64,000 nt of DNA from Hyphomicrobiales bacterium (GTDB taxonomy: Bacteria > Pseudomonadota > Alphaproteobacteria > Rhizobiales > Devosiaceae), in the NCBI GenBank assembly GCA_026981645.1, contig JALSII010000005.1, positions 43,532-107,531 on the forward strand, given 5' to 3'. Position numbers and translations under genes: made by a program. Shown here in pieces: positions 27,050 through 36,314 of this stretch. The notes under the pieces are model-generated. The model searched no databases. It was given only the letters and a program-made list of their open reading frames with translations, and was not told the origin of the DNA. Position 1 is the stretch's first letter, and each line of letters starts with the position of its first letter.

Positions 27050-27630
27050 AATAGTTTCTTCAGTGCTTTTCTGGCCGCATGGACATGCCCCGAAACCGTG
27101 GCTTCCCGGCACTCCATAATCTGCGCCGCCTCGGCGTGGCTTTTTTCCTCCCCGTAAACCAGCAGCATGGCATCGCGCTGGCGCTCGGGCAGTTGCCTGA
27201 CTGCTGCCCACAACTCACCTGTCAGGGCGCTTTGCTCCTGGTCCGGGGGGGAATGGTCCGCACCTGTTTCCTCAAGCTCGGTATTCTGGCGATTGCGCCG
27301 CGCCCTTTTGCGCTGCATGTCGCGGGTAACATTGAGCACCACCCGGTAGAGCCACGAGGTGAAGGCCGCCCGCCCGTCATAGGAGCCAATGATGCGTACC
27401 AGCTTCACCACCACATCCTGGGCAATATCTTCGGCGTCCTCGCGCGAACCGCTCCATTTGTAGGCCACCCTGAAAATGAAGTCGTAATTCTCGGAAATCA
27501 GGGTCTCAAATGCCGCCCGGTCGCCACCCGCCGCCTGCTCCGCCAGCAGGGCAGCCGCAGACGCGCCAGCAAATCCGCTCGCCTCCGTCTCAGTGCTCAC
27601 AGCCAGTTCCGGCATGGGCTTTTGTGCCAC
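27046..27630 (-). CDS. RNA polymerase ECF sigma factor
   Basis: 194 residues. Region 2 is recognisable (YDFIFRVAYKWSGSREDAEDIAQDVVVKL) in pieces near residues 50-80, with FTSWLYRVVLNVTRD following. Region 4 is LPERQRDAMLLVYGEEKSH and ATVSGHVHAARKAL. It is preceded by a 30-residue low-complexity N-terminus; the start is GTG 27630 with GAGG nearby, and a later ATG at 27615 is possible. The vWA membrane protein follows with a 4-bp overlap, suggesting that it controls this sigma factor. ECF group not assignable here. Confidence 0.92.
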   Translation of the reverse strand: MAQKPMPELAVSTETEASGFAGASAAALLAEQAAGGDRAAFETLISENYDFIFRVAYKWSGSREDAEDIAQDVVVKLVRIIGSYDGRAAFTSWLYRVVLNVTRDMQRKRARRNRQNTELEETGADHSPPDQEQSALTGELWAAVRQLPERQRDAMLLVYGEEKSHAEAAQIMECREATVSGHVHAARKALKKLL

Positions 27631-27815
27631 CTCGTTGACGTCCAGTTATTTCTAAGACGTTTGAGCACGACATTTCCTTGGGTTGCGGATAATGGCTTTT
27701 ATTTTCCCTCGTCATTGCAAGCACCCTCACCCTGAGCCTTTATGGTGAGCCTGTCGAACCACGAACGAAGGGTGTGGGGCAATCCAGAACTTTCCCGGAG
27801 TCCTGACCCTGAAAC

Positions 27816-28976
27816 TCAGGCGGCAAAGGCCGAGGGCACCGCTTCGGAAATAAATCCGCCGCCCAGAACCTGGCTCCCCGCTTCCTCGCTCTCGTAGAAC
27901 ACACAGGCCTGTCCCGGCGAAATGCCGTGCTCCCCGGCAATCAGGGTTACCAACACCTCTCCATCACGCACCTGCAAAACCGCCGGTTGCGGCGCCCTTG
28001 TCGAGCGCACCTTGGCCTGCACCGCCAGTCCGTTGCCCCCCACACTGGCCTCAAGACTTTTTTCCCCCAGCCAGTTGATGTCACGCAGTTTCACCGTGTG
28101 GGTTTTCAGGGCTTCGTATGGCCCCACCACCACCTGCCGGTTTTCCGGGTCCAGCCGCACCACATAAAGCGGCGCACCAACCGAAACCTTTAAGCCCCGG
28201 CGCTGGCCGATTGTATAATTGGCCACCCCCCCATGATGGCCCAGCTCCCGCCCGTCCACATGCACGATTTTCCCCGGAGCCATCGCCTCGGGATGGATTT
28301 TGCGGACAACGTCACTATAGCGCCCCTCAGGCACAAAACAGATGTCCTGACTGTCGTCCTTGTCGGCGATGTCCAGCCCCATTTCCTCCGCCAGTGCCCG
28401 CGTTTCGACCTTGGTTAGTCCGCCAAGCGGAAAGCGCAAAAAAGCCAACTGTTCGGGCGTGGTTGCAAACAGAAAATAGCTCTGGTCGCGCGCTTCATCC
28501 ACGGGCCTGAGCATCCGGTGCACCCCGTTCACCACTTTTGAGCGCACATAATGTCCCGTTGCCAGCGCCTTGGCATCAAGGTCTCGCGCCACCCCCATCA
28601 GGTCGGCAAATTTCACCGTCTGATTACAGGTGATGCAGGGCACGGGTGTCTCCCCTTGCGCATAGCTTTTGGCAAACGGCTCAATCACCGCTTCCTTGAA
28701 ACGCTGTTCATAGTCGAGCACATAATGGGGAATGCCCAGCTTGGCCGCCACCCGCTTGGCGTCGTGAATATCCTGTCCCGCGCAGCACGCACCCTTGCGA
28801 TGAATGGCCTCGCCGTGGTCATAAAGCTGTAATGTGACCCCCACCACATCATAACCCTCTCCGGCCAGCAATCCGGCAACCACCGAGCTGTCCACCCCCC
28901 CCGACATGGCCACAACGATGCGATTGTCTTTTGGCTCTCCGGGCAGGCCCAGCGAATTGAGGTTTTTGTCTGTCAT
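27816..28976 (-). CDS. mnmA: tRNA-specific 2-thiouridylase MnmA
   Basis: 386 residues; introduces 2-thiouridine at position 34 of Glu, Gln and Lys tRNAs. The PP-loop is [14 protein letters not shown] (about 24-37), the first catalytic cysteine lies in [10 protein letters not shown] (about 115-124), and the second in [10 protein letters not shown] (about 213). [17 protein letters not shown] is the typical central-domain segment. The gene stands alone; the 282 bp upstream contain the sigma54 promoter of the divergent fliK gene. Confidence 0.96.
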   Translation of the reverse strand: MTDKNLNSLGLPGEPKDNRIVVAMSGGVDSSVVAGLLAGEGYDVVGVTLQLYDHGEAIHRKGACCAGQDIHDAKRVAAKLGIPHYVLDYEQRFKEAVIEPFAKSYAQGETPVPCITCNQTVKFADLMGVARDLDAKALATGHYVRSKVVNGVHRMLRPVDEARDQSYFLFATTPEQLAFLRFPLGGLTKVETRALAEEMGLDIADKDDSQDICFVPEGRYSDVVRKIHPEAMAPGKIVHVDGRELGHHGGVANYTIGQRRGLKVSVGAPLYVVRLDPENRQVVVGPYEALKTHTVKLRDINWLGEKSLEASVGGNGLAVQAKVRSTRAPQPAVLQVRDGEVLVTLIAGEHGISPGQACVFYESEEAGSQVLGGGFISEAVPSAFAA

Positions 28977-29222
28977 ACTGTCTCCACCTGAACGGGCTCA
29001 AATTCCCGGGACCGGTCCCATGGGGTTTAGTCCAAAATCAGAACTAAAACAATCAGCTTTACTTCATCCCGGCCGCATCGCCCTGCCTTTCAGATAAGCC
29101 CGGCAAAAATTGCCATCCTGCCGGTCCTTTATTGCCGTGCAACAATATTTTTCCATCGACCTGCTCGCCGCATAACTCTTCAACTCATTGTAAGGGCTGC
29201 ATTTTCCTAAAATACTCAGAAC

Positions 29223-29238
29223 TGGCAAGCCTCTTGCA
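29223..29238 (+). promoter_or_regulatory. Sigma54 (-24/-12) promoter of fliK-flgD
   Basis: TGGCAAG (29223-29229), four bases, then TTGCA (29234-29238). The invariant GG and GC are exactly ten bases apart, and only one base differs from the TGGCACG-N4-TTGCW consensus. Transcription would start near 29249. The sigma54 activator gene flbD is 7 kb downstream. Confidence 0.8.
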
Positions 29239-29285
29239 CCGCATGGGGGCGAGCCCGTGTGCCCAAACCAGAGGAATTTGCCGTC

Positions 29286-30932
29286 TTGACCAGCCCGTTT
29301 GACATTGCAGCAGCCAGAAGCCCCCTTGGTGGCTCCGCTATTGTGCCGGGCTCTGCTCAAACCCCTAAGGGGAGCACCACCCCCACCGGCCTGTTCAACG
29401 CCATCCTTGCCGGCTTGGGCGGCAACGACAAAGCATCGGTTGCCGAGGGTACCGCACAAGGGGCGACTGCTTTCAACACCGAACAGAACTGGCTCGACCA
29501 GGGCACCGCCAACCCCGAACTCAGCCTGTTCGCCCAGAGCCTTGAGATTGCCCAGGGCACCAGCAGTCCAACCCTGTTGCCAGACACTGAGACAATGATT
29601 GAGACAGTGCTCGACCCGGCATTGGCCGGACAAGACAGCAGCGCCCCCAACACAGGCGCACTCGCAGAGGTGAACGCACCGACAACACAAACCAGCGGAC
29701 AGCCCGCACTGCTCACAGGTGCTTTGGTCACCGGCATTGACGCTGTTTCACCTGCGCTGGTATCCGCACCCCTCCCGGCGCCCCTGCCCTCAGGTCTGAG
29801 GAGCGCAGGCGCAACCCCCGCCGCCCCGGCTCCAACTCCTCTTGTTGAAACCGCCTCCCTGCCAACTGCACCAGTTCAGACAGGCACCGAACCGCCCAAA
29901 ACACCAGCCGGCGTACAGCCGCACCCCACACCGGGCTCGCAAGAAGTACAGCTTGCTTCGGCTACCAAACTGTCAGCCGGACCCGCCCTTGAATTCATCG
30001 CCACCAGCGCCACGCGCGCAGCGCTTCCTGCAGTAAATGGCACCCCGCCACCCTCTCTTGACGCGCTGGTGACGGGTACTCTTGTGGCGGACAACACCAA
30101 ACCCGGCGCTCCAAACCTGACACAAACAACCAATCCGGGTGCACAGGCCACACAGACGACACAAACCACCCAGCCCCTCCCGCCTGATTTGGCTGCCTCC
30201 CTTCAGCGCCAGCTTTCCCCTGAAGGCCAGCGCCCGCAACTGGGTGGAAATACAGGAACGCAGAAGCCGGCAAACGGAACTGTGCCCGGCGCACCTTCTC
30301 TTGCCCCGGGAACAACAGCACTCGCACTGGCCATAACTCCCACCGCACTGATTAATGGACAGGCTGAACTGATGGGCACCACCTCCGACCCGGCTCTGGC
30401 CGCACAGACCCTTGGGCAGTCCGCCGCCCCGCTTTCTCAAGCCTCTGTGGCCAACGGCACCCCGGCTTCTTTCACCAGCACGCTGCAGAATGCCTACCAG
30501 CAGGCCCAGGTCAGCATACCCAATATGGCCGTTGAAATCGCCCGTAATTTTGCCGCCGGCAACAACCGCTTTCAAATCAGAATGGATCCACCCGAACTGG
30601 GGCGCATCGACGTGCGCCTGAACATTGATGAAAGCGGCGCTCTGCGCGCCCGCCTTGCCGTTGAGCGTCCCGAGACCCTTGATCTGCTACAACGCGACAC
30701 CCGCGCCCTTGAACGTGCCCTGGCTGAAATCGGCTTTGAAGGCACAAAGACCAACCTTGAATTTTCACTGAAACAAAATCCGTTCACAGACGGCAGCGAC
30801 AAGGACAATCAGGCCGTCCCCAACCCTTCTGAAACAGACCTGAAGGACCAGGAACAGGCCCGGCAGGCCGATATGATAACCGCAACCTATCGCGGCAATA
30901 TCAGCCCCGGTGGCCTGGACCTTTTGGCATAG
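29286..30932 (+). CDS. fliK: Flagellar hook-length control protein FliK
   Basis: About 548 residues. The first 400 are rich in Ala, Thr, Pro and Gly with little structure, as expected of the molecular ruler. The C-terminal Flg_hook domain (about 420-510) has FQIRMDPPELGRIDVRLN and ARLAVERPETLDLLQRD. TTG 29286 is preceded by GAGGAA at nine bases; GTG 29259 would lie only about ten bases from the predicted sigma54 transcript start, leaving no RBS, so the TTG is preferred. flgD follows after 9 bp. Confidence 0.88.
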   Translation: MTSPFDIAAARSPLGGSAIVPGSAQTPKGSTTPTGLFNAILAGLGGNDKASVAEGTAQGATAFNTEQNWLDQGTANPELSLFAQSLEIAQGTSSPTLLPDTETMIETVLDPALAGQDSSAPNTGALAEVNAPTTQTSGQPALLTGALVTGIDAVSPALVSAPLPAPLPSGLRSAGATPAAPAPTPLVETASLPTAPVQTGTEPPKTPAGVQPHPTPGSQEVQLASATKLSAGPALEFIATSATRAALPAVNGTPPPSLDALVTGTLVADNTKPGAPNLTQTTNPGAQATQTTQTTQPLPPDLAASLQRQLSPEGQRPQLGGNTGTQKPANGTVPGAPSLAPGTTALALAITPTALINGQAELMGTTSDPALAAQTLGQSAAPLSQASVANGTPASFTSTLQNAYQQAQVSIPNMAVEIARNFAAGNNRFQIRMDPPELGRIDVRLNIDESGALRARLAVERPETLDLLQRDTRALERALAEIGFEGTKTNLEFSLKQNPFTDGSDKDNQAVPNPSETDLKDQEQARQADMITATYRGNISPGGLDLLA

Positions 30933-30941
30933 GAAAAAATT

Positions 30942-31601
30942 ATGACAATAAATTCCATCGGTGGCTCACAATCCTCTCTCGTTGGTGCGCGCAATTCCAT
31001 TGCCGACAATTTCGATACGTTTTTGTCCCTGCTCACCACACAACTGAAAAACCAGAACCCGCTGGACCCGCTGGACACCAACCAGTTCACCTCCCAGATG
31101 GTCGAGTTCACTTCTGTTGAGCAGCAGCTCAAGACCAACGAGTTTCTTGAAGCGCTGGTCATCTCTAATCTGAACTCCACCTATACTGAGGCTGTTTCCT
31201 TCATCGGCAAGACCATCACTTCGTCCGGCTCCAGCACCCAACTGGCTGATGGGGAGGCCACATGGAGCTATGACGTAGATGCAAATGCGCCCAATTCGGT
31301 AATTACCATCACCGATTCCTTTGGTAATGTCGTGCACACCGAAGAAACTGCCCTCACTGCCGGGGAGGGCACATTCACCTGGGACGGCAGGGATGCAAAT
31401 GGCGGTCAGATGCCCGATGGGGCCTATACTATCACGATAGACGCCCGCAATGCTGATGGCGCCTATGTGCCCGTAACCACTCAGATGTCAGGTACGGTGA
31501 GCGGGGTTGACCTGTCCGAAAGCGAGCCGGTGCTTATTGTTGACGGCGCCCGGATTTATCTCTCCAGCGTCACCTCGGTTCGCGCACCCGAAACTGCATA
31601 A
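30942..31601 (+). CDS. flgD: Flagellar hook-capping protein FlgD
   Basis: 219 residues. The conserved N-terminus reads FDTFLSLLTTQLKNQNPLDP then FTSQMVEFTSVEQQ, the export and cap-forming part. The rest has the FlgD tudor- and FnIII-like folds (FTWDGRDANGGQMPDGAYT). FlgD caps the growing hook during assembly. It forms an operon with fliK, and FliK and FlgD act together in hook completion. Confidence 0.94.
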   Translation: MTINSIGGSQSSLVGARNSIADNFDTFLSLLTTQLKNQNPLDPLDTNQFTSQMVEFTSVEQQLKTNEFLEALVISNLNSTYTEAVSFIGKTITSSGSSTQLADGEATWSYDVDANAPNSVITITDSFGNVVHTEETALTAGEGTFTWDGRDANGGQMPDGAYTITIDARNADGAYVPVTTQMSGTVSGVDLSESEPVLIVDGARIYLSSVTSVRAPETA

Positions 31602-31641
31602 GCCAATATAAAACCACCAGAAATACGGTTTTCTAAAACTC

Positions 31642-31659
31642 TTAACCACTTGTAACCAT
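31642..31659 (+). promoter_or_regulatory. Candidate CtrA half-sites before sciP
   Basis: TTAACC at 31642-31647 and GTAACCAT at 31652-31659 resemble two CtrA half-sites (TTAACCAT), spaced six rather than seven bases apart. In Caulobacter sciP is CtrA-activated. Weak match, by eye. Confidence 0.3.
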
Positions 31660-31731
31660 GGACTTAGGCAATTCTTAAGCCGCGTGTTCTAGGGTACCTC
31701 TCAGTAAAGGTCAGGTTAAGTAGAGAGTAAA

Positions 31732-32010
31732 ATGACCGTGCAAATGCGTCCGCGTGTAAAGTACGTTATCGGCCCAGACGGCAGTCCCCTAACGATTGCC
31801 GATTTGCCGCCCACAAACACCCGTCGCTGGGTTATCCGCCGCAAGGCCGAAGTTGTCGCCGCCGTGCGTGGAGGGTTGCTCAGCCTTGAAGAGGCCTGCA
31901 CCCGCTACACGCTGAGTGTTGATGAGTTCCTCAACTGGCAGGCCGCCATCGACAAACACGGTCTTGCCGGCCTGCGCACCACCTGGATACAGCATTACCG
32001 CGAGGGTTAG
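31732..32010 (+). CDS. sciP: Small CtrA inhibitory protein SciP (DUF1153)
   Basis: 92-residue helix-turn-helix protein with the family signature: VIGPDGSPLTIADLPP, NTRRWVIRRKAEVVAAVRGG, SLEEACTRY and HGLAGLR. SciP binds CtrA and DNA and blocks CtrA-activated transcription early in the cell cycle of Caulobacter. ATG 31732 is followed by two codons before the conserved core begins; length equals the usual 90-95. It lies between fliK-flgD and the fliF operon, a sensible site for a regulator of CtrA-driven flagellar genes. Its TAG stop abuts a palindromic repeat. Confidence 0.93.
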   Translation: MTVQMRPRVKYVIGPDGSPLTIADLPPTNTRRWVIRRKAEVVAAVRGGLLSLEEACTRYTLSVDEFLNWQAAIDKHGLAGLRTTWIQHYREG

Positions 32011-32165
32011 GAGCGCTGCCAGGATAAGTGCATGGCGGTTATCCGGTTCGGCAGCGCGACCACCAAAACAGGCGCTGCCAGGATAAGTGCATGGCGGTTA
32101 TCCGGTTCGGCAGCGCGACCACCAAAACAGGCGCTGCCAGCAAAACAAGCGCTGCCAGCAAAAGC
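32008..32165 (+). repeat. Tandem 59-bp palindromic repeats after sciP
   Basis: Two identical 59-bp units (32013-32071 and 32072-32130) are followed by two short partial units. Each unit is a hairpin: GCGCTGCC pairs with GGCAGCGC, and inside them GGATAA pairs with TTATCC. The same units recur at 60953-61070. They directly follow the sciP stop codon and may act as a terminator or as mRNA 3'-end protection. Confidence 0.9.
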
Positions 32166-32505
32166 CAGCCCGTCGGCGCGAGACAGAAAACCACCGGTTT
32201 TGTGCTTCAGCCAGTACAATCATTAAAAAACACCCCTGCCCGATACTGCCTCCCCTTGTCGCAAAAGTCTTGCCGGATATAGAACCCTTAGGCTTTGTCC
32301 AGTCAGCCTTGCGGGCTGATTTCAACCTGGGTCAAAGCCAGGATCAGGAGCTTCCCAAAACTGCCAAACCGGAGCTTTTTGCCTGAAATTCGCATTCTGA
32401 CACGATCGGTTAAGATATTGTTTACCATACACTAGGTAAATTTTGCCCACCCTCAAACTGATTTGGGGGCCAACAAAACATCTTACGTGTCGGGCTCTTT
32501 TGCGT
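32166..32505. promoter_or_regulatory. Upstream region of fliF
   Basis: No gene is supported; a 100-codon open frame crosses the repeats and is judged chance. The segment near 32163-32200 repeats a motif (GCCAGCCCGTCGGC, then ACCGGTTTT) also found at 49300-49345. The fliF promoter must lie here, with a CtrA-like box at 32410. Confidence 0.5.
32410..32425 (+). promoter_or_regulatory. Candidate CtrA box upstream of fliF
   Basis: TTAA-GATATTG-TTTAC is one base from the TTAA-N7-TTAAC consensus and extends into TTTACCAT, close to the TTAACCAT half-site. It is 81 bp before the fliF start. The fliF operon of Caulobacter is a direct class II target of CtrA, so position and match agree. Confidence 0.5.
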
Positions 32506-34134
32506 ATGAATAATGCTACAGAAATCCTCCAGCGGATGGGCCTCGCCCGCATTGCGGCCATGGGTCTTGTGGCTGTCCTCATGCTGGGATTCTTTGCTTT
32601 CCTTATTTTCCGCATCACCTCCCCCCAGATGGCTCCGCTCTATTCGGGCCTCTCTTTTGACGACAGCGCCGCTATTGTCGCCAAGCTGCAATCTACAGGC
32701 GTGCCCCATGAGATACGCGGACAGGGTGAGAGCATTCTTGTGCCCCGCGATCGCATCACTGCCATTCGCATGGAGCTGGCGGGGGATGGCCTGCCTACTG
32801 CCGGGCAGGTCGGGTACGAGATTTTTGACACCCAGAGCACCCTGGGCGCGACTTCCTTTGTGCAGGATGTCAACCTCATCCGCGCCATGGAAGGCGAGTT
32901 GGCCCGCACTATTTCCTCACTGGCCCGCATCCAGACCGCCCGCGTGCACCTTGTCCTGCCCAAGCGCGAATTGTTTCGCCGCGAACGTCAGGATCCCTCC
33001 GCTTCCATCACTCTCGGAGTACGCGGTACTCTCAGTGGCTCTGAGATCAGTGCTATTCAGCATCTTGTTTCCGCCGCTGTTCAGGGCATGAACCCCAATC
33101 AGGTTTCCATCATCGACAGTGCCGGCCGCCTGCTGGCTGCGGGCAATGGCGACAATGGCACAGCAGCAATTTCCGGCGACCTTGCCGCGCGCGCCGATGC
33201 ACTTGAAAACCGGCTGCGCACCCGGCTTGAAGAAATGCTCACCAATATAGTGGGCCCCGGACGCGTGCGCGTCCAGGTGAGCGCAGAACTGGAATTCAAA
33301 CGCCTGACCACCACCACCGAAACCTATGACCCCGATGGACAGGTTGTGCGTTCAACCCAGTCCCGCGAGCTTGATAACTCCAGTTCCGCTCCCACAAATG
33401 GTGGAGCAGTAACGATTGGGAATGAATTGCCCGGCGCAGTCGCAGATGGTGCCAATGCCAGCGCCAACACAGAAAATTCCTCCACGACCGAGGAAACGAT
33501 CAATTATGAAATTTCCAAGTCCACCCAGACCGAAATCAACGAAGCCGGCTCCATCAAACGCCTCTCGGTCGCAGTGGTTGTTGACGGGATATATACTCAG
33601 GATGCCAACGGCGCTGCCCTTTATCAGGCCCGCAGCGATGCCGAGATTGAACAGATAAGAGCTCTGGTGCGCTCCGCCATCGGCTTCGATGCCGACCGGG
33701 GAGACCAGCTCGACGTGGTCAACATGCAGTTCGCCGAACGCCCCGGCCTTGCCGCTATTGGCACCGAAAGCCCCGGCCTGCTGGATTTCACCCGCGACGA
33801 CCTGATGTCAGCCGCTGAAATGCTTGTTACCCTTCTGGTCTCCATCGCCCTGATGCTGTTTGTCATGCGTCCGCTTATCAAGCGGGTGCTGGAGCCTGAA
33901 GCTCCCATGCCCCTGCCTGCGCCCACCGAGATGGGCAGCGCCCCGATGAATGCGACCGAAGCATTGGAAGCCGCAGCCGCCGCAGCCGGCGCCCCCGAGC
34001 CTGAATACATGAACAAGGCGAAGTCCGAGGGCGAGGCCCAGTCACGCGCCCTTGAAAGCGTTGGAACACTGGTCGAAGAAAACCCCAAACAGGCCTCAGT
34101 CATCGTGCGTGACTGGCTCCATCAGGCGGCCTAG
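32506..34134 (+). CDS. fliF: Flagellar MS-ring protein FliF
   Basis: 542 residues. There is one N-terminal transmembrane helix (VAVLMLGFFAFLIF) and one near the C-terminus (MLVTLLVSIALMLFVMRP). Between them are two ring-building domains with YSGLSFDDSAAIVAKL, GYEIFD, NLIRAMEGELARTISSL and VHLVLPKRELF. FliF forms the MS ring that carries the motor and export gate. ATG 32506 gives the normal N-terminus; an upstream open frame to 32443 is not needed. First gene of a six-gene operon ordered as in Caulobacter. Confidence 0.96.
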   Translation: MNNATEILQRMGLARIAAMGLVAVLMLGFFAFLIFRITSPQMAPLYSGLSFDDSAAIVAKLQSTGVPHEIRGQGESILVPRDRITAIRMELAGDGLPTAGQVGYEIFDTQSTLGATSFVQDVNLIRAMEGELARTISSLARIQTARVHLVLPKRELFRRERQDPSASITLGVRGTLSGSEISAIQHLVSAAVQGMNPNQVSIIDSAGRLLAAGNGDNGTAAISGDLAARADALENRLRTRLEEMLTNIVGPGRVRVQVSAELEFKRLTTTTETYDPDGQVVRSTQSRELDNSSSAPTNGGAVTIGNELPGAVADGANASANTENSSTTEETINYEISKSTQTEINEAGSIKRLSVAVVVDGIYTQDANGAALYQARSDAEIEQIRALVRSAIGFDADRGDQLDVVNMQFAERPGLAAIGTESPGLLDFTRDDLMSAAEMLVTLLVSIALMLFVMRPLIKRVLEPEAPMPLPAPTEMGSAPMNATEALEAAAAAAGAPEPEYMNKAKSEGEAQSRALESVGTLVEENPKQASVIVRDWLHQAA

Positions 34135-34140
34135 GCGATT

Positions 34141-35208
34141 ATGGCAAATACCGAACTTGCAGAAACCAAAAAAAGCGCCGCCAGCTCCGGCCTAGTGGGC
34201 GCCGACGCCGAGGCGCGCAATCTTGAAGGGGCGGAGAAAGCCGCCGCCTTGTTGCTGGCACTGGGTCCCGACCATGCCAAACCGATTTTTGAGGAGCTGG
34301 ACGAAATCGAAATCCGTCAACTCTCCCGTGCCATGTCCGCGCTTGGCCCCATAACTCAGGACATGCTTGATATGTTGCTGGTCGAGTTTGTCACCGGCAT
34401 ATCATCAAACGGCTCGGTTTCGGGCAACGCGGAAACTACCGAACGCCTCTTGCTCTCCTTTTTGCCTGGCGAACGGGTGGATTCCATCATGGAGGAAATT
34501 CGCGGACCAGCAGGGCGCAACATCTGGGAGAAACTCTCCAACGTTCAGGAAGATATTCTGGCCAGCTACCTGAAAAATGAATACCCCCAGACGGTCGCAG
34601 TTATCCTCTCCAAGCTCTCCACCGACCACGCCAGCCGTATTCTGGCCGTACTGCCTGAAGAGCTGGCTCTGGATGTTGTCCAGCGCATGCTCGCGCTGGA
34701 CCCGGTACAAAAGGAAATCCTGGAAAAAATCGAATCAACCCTGCGCATCGAATTCATGTCGACCCTTTCCCACACTCAGCGCCGCGACAGTCACGAACAA
34801 ATGGCCGACATCTTCAATTCATTTGACCGTCAGACCGAAACCCGGTTTCTGACTTCGCTTGAAGAGGCAAATCGCGAAGCTGCCGACCGTATTCGTGAAC
34901 TGATGTTCACCTTTGACGACCTGATAAATCTCGACCCCGGAGCCATCCAGAAACTGCTTCAGGGCATGGATAAAAATGCCCTGACCATGGCTCTGAAAGG
35001 TGCCAGCGACCAGGCCAAGGAGTTGTTTTTCTCCAACATGTCCGCCCGTGCCGCCAAAATGGCCAAAGACGATATGGAAGCCATGGGTCCGGTCCGGCTC
35101 TCCGACGTCGATGAAGCGCAAAGTCAAATGGTCAACCTTGCCAAGGACCTTGCAGCCAAGGGCGAAATCCAGATTAGCAAAGGCAGTGATGAGGAGATGA
35201 TCGGATGA
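34141..35208 (+). CDS. fliG: Flagellar motor switch protein FliG
   Basis: 355 residues; a C-ring protein that contacts FliF and the stator. The N-terminal domain has [13 protein letters not shown] and [13 protein letters not shown], the middle has [13 protein letters not shown], and the C-terminal torque domain has [18 protein letters not shown]. It starts 6 bp after fliF and overlaps the next gene by 4 bp. The charged torque-helix residues of the family appear to be present. Confidence 0.95.
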   Translation: MANTELAETKKSAASSGLVGADAEARNLEGAEKAAALLLALGPDHAKPIFEELDEIEIRQLSRAMSALGPITQDMLDMLLVEFVTGISSNGSVSGNAETTERLLLSFLPGERVDSIMEEIRGPAGRNIWEKLSNVQEDILASYLKNEYPQTVAVILSKLSTDHASRILAVLPEELALDVVQRMLALDPVQKEILEKIESTLRIEFMSTLSHTQRRDSHEQMADIFNSFDRQTETRFLTSLEEANREAADRIRELMFTFDDLINLDPGAIQKLLQGMDKNALTMALKGASDQAKELFFSNMSARAAKMAKDDMEAMGPVRLSDVDEAQSQMVNLAKDLAAKGEIQISKGSDEEMIG

Positions 35209-35870
35209 GTGCAACCGCTTCTCCCACCAAATTCGCCTTTGATCTGGACCTGGGCCAGGCAAGCGAAAAGTCCCGCATTATTGCAGAGAGCACGCTGGCC
35301 GACATGCTCAGGAAAGCCGAGGAAAAGGGGTATGCCCGGGGTCTTCGTGATGGCGAAAACACCACAACTGCAAATGCTGCAAAAGCCTTGAGCGCCGACG
35401 CCAAAACTCTGCTCACAAAGGCCAGAGAAATTGAAGCCGACGCTGAAACATGGCAGAAAAACAACATGGCCGATGCCATTCAGTTTGCCCTCAGCGTGGC
35501 CAGAAAACTCGCCGGCAATATGATTGCCCGCCGGCCCCTTGGCGAAATAGAAAAGCTCCTCAGTGAGTGTTTTTCTTCCCTGGAAGGGGTGCCCCATCTG
35601 GTTATTCGCTGCAACCCTGAACTCGCAGACAAGGTGAAGGAAGAGGCCGAGGCGCAAATGAAAACCAGCGGGTTTTCCGGGCGCCTTGTCATTCTGGGCG
35701 AGCCTGAAATTTCCCTGGGCGATGCACGTCTGGAATGGGTTGACGGCGGGCTGGTGCGCGACATATCCGCCCTGTCAGCCCAGATTGATCAACGCATTTC
35801 TGTCTTTCTTGACAGTCAGACAACAAACAACGAGCCGCAACAGGTCCGGCTCAAGGAAGCTGAGCAATGA
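35205..35870 (+). CDS. Flagellar assembly protein FliH/FlbE-like
   Basis: 221 residues, starting ATGA over the fliG stop. It has the FliH layout: an acidic, charged first half with [12 protein letters not shown] and a long helix, then a domain similar to V-type ATPase subunit E ([21 protein letters not shown], then [14 protein letters not shown]). FliH (FlbE in Caulobacter) holds the FliI export ATPase at the C-ring. Its partner fliI is 11 kb away in this window. Sequence conservation of the family is low, so the name rests on position plus the C-terminal motif. Confidence 0.8.
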   Translation: MSATASPTKFAFDLDLGQASEKSRIIAESTLADMLRKAEEKGYARGLRDGENTTTANAAKALSADAKTLLTKAREIEADAETWQKNNMADAIQFALSVARKLAGNMIARRPLGEIEKLLSECFSSLEGVPHLVIRCNPELADKVKEEAEAQMKTSGFSGRLVILGEPEISLGDARLEWVDGGLVRDISALSAQIDQRISVFLDSQTTNNEPQQVRLKEAEQ

Positions 35871-36271
35871 GCACAGAAAATGATATCAACGCCGACGCAA
35901 TTGCTGAAGCAGGGGCAATTGCAGCGCAGGAGCCGGGCGAACAGAGCGCTGGCACCGCTTCGGGTGAAATTCCGCTTCAGGAGATGGAAGCCCCCAAAAA
36001 GGACATCCCCGAACCGCCCACAGACAAAACAGCTGAAGATCTCGAAGCGGTTTTTGACGTGCCGGTGCGCATCTCCGTTGTGCTCGGGCGCACCCGCATC
36101 CCGGTTGCAGAACTGCTCCAGATGGACGCCGGAACCGTACTCGAACTCGACCGGAAGATTGGCGAGGCTGTGGACATTTACGTCAATGATCGGCTGGTGG
36201 CCCGCGGAGAAATCGTGCTGGTTGAACACCGTCTCGGGGTAACCATGACCGAAATTATCAAGGCAGCCTAG
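35867..36271 (+). CDS. fliN: Flagellar motor switch protein FliN
   Basis: 134 residues. The first 55 are acidic and unstructured, then the SpoA/FliN core: FDVPVRISVVLGRTRIPVAELL, LDRKIGEAVDIYVNDRLVARGEIV and GVTMTEIIKA in shortened form. It forms the base of the C-ring with FliM, which is not in this window. It overlaps the fliH-like gene by 4 bp. Confidence 0.94.
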   Translation: MSTENDINADAIAEAGAIAAQEPGEQSAGTASGEIPLQEMEAPKKDIPEPPTDKTAEDLEAVFDVPVRISVVLGRTRIPVAELLQMDAGTVLELDRKIGEAVDIYVNDRLVARGEIVLVEHRLGVTMTEIIKAA

Positions 36272-36314
36272 ATTACGAAGCCTGACCTCTGTTTGAATAA
36301 AAGGAATAGACAAA

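Noticed and set aside
29064..29690. Minus-strand frame of 208 codons over the fliK 5' end
   Set aside because: Antisense to fliK and across its promoter; composition typical of a shadow frame.
32008..32165. Possible CRISPR array
   Set aside because: Repeats are directly adjacent without unique spacers, are palindromic over the whole unit, and occur elsewhere as a dispersed family; no cas genes.
32028..32386. Short plus-strand frames through the 59-bp repeats
   Set aside because: Their residues just restate the repeats (AVIRFGSATTKT) and they have no independent support.
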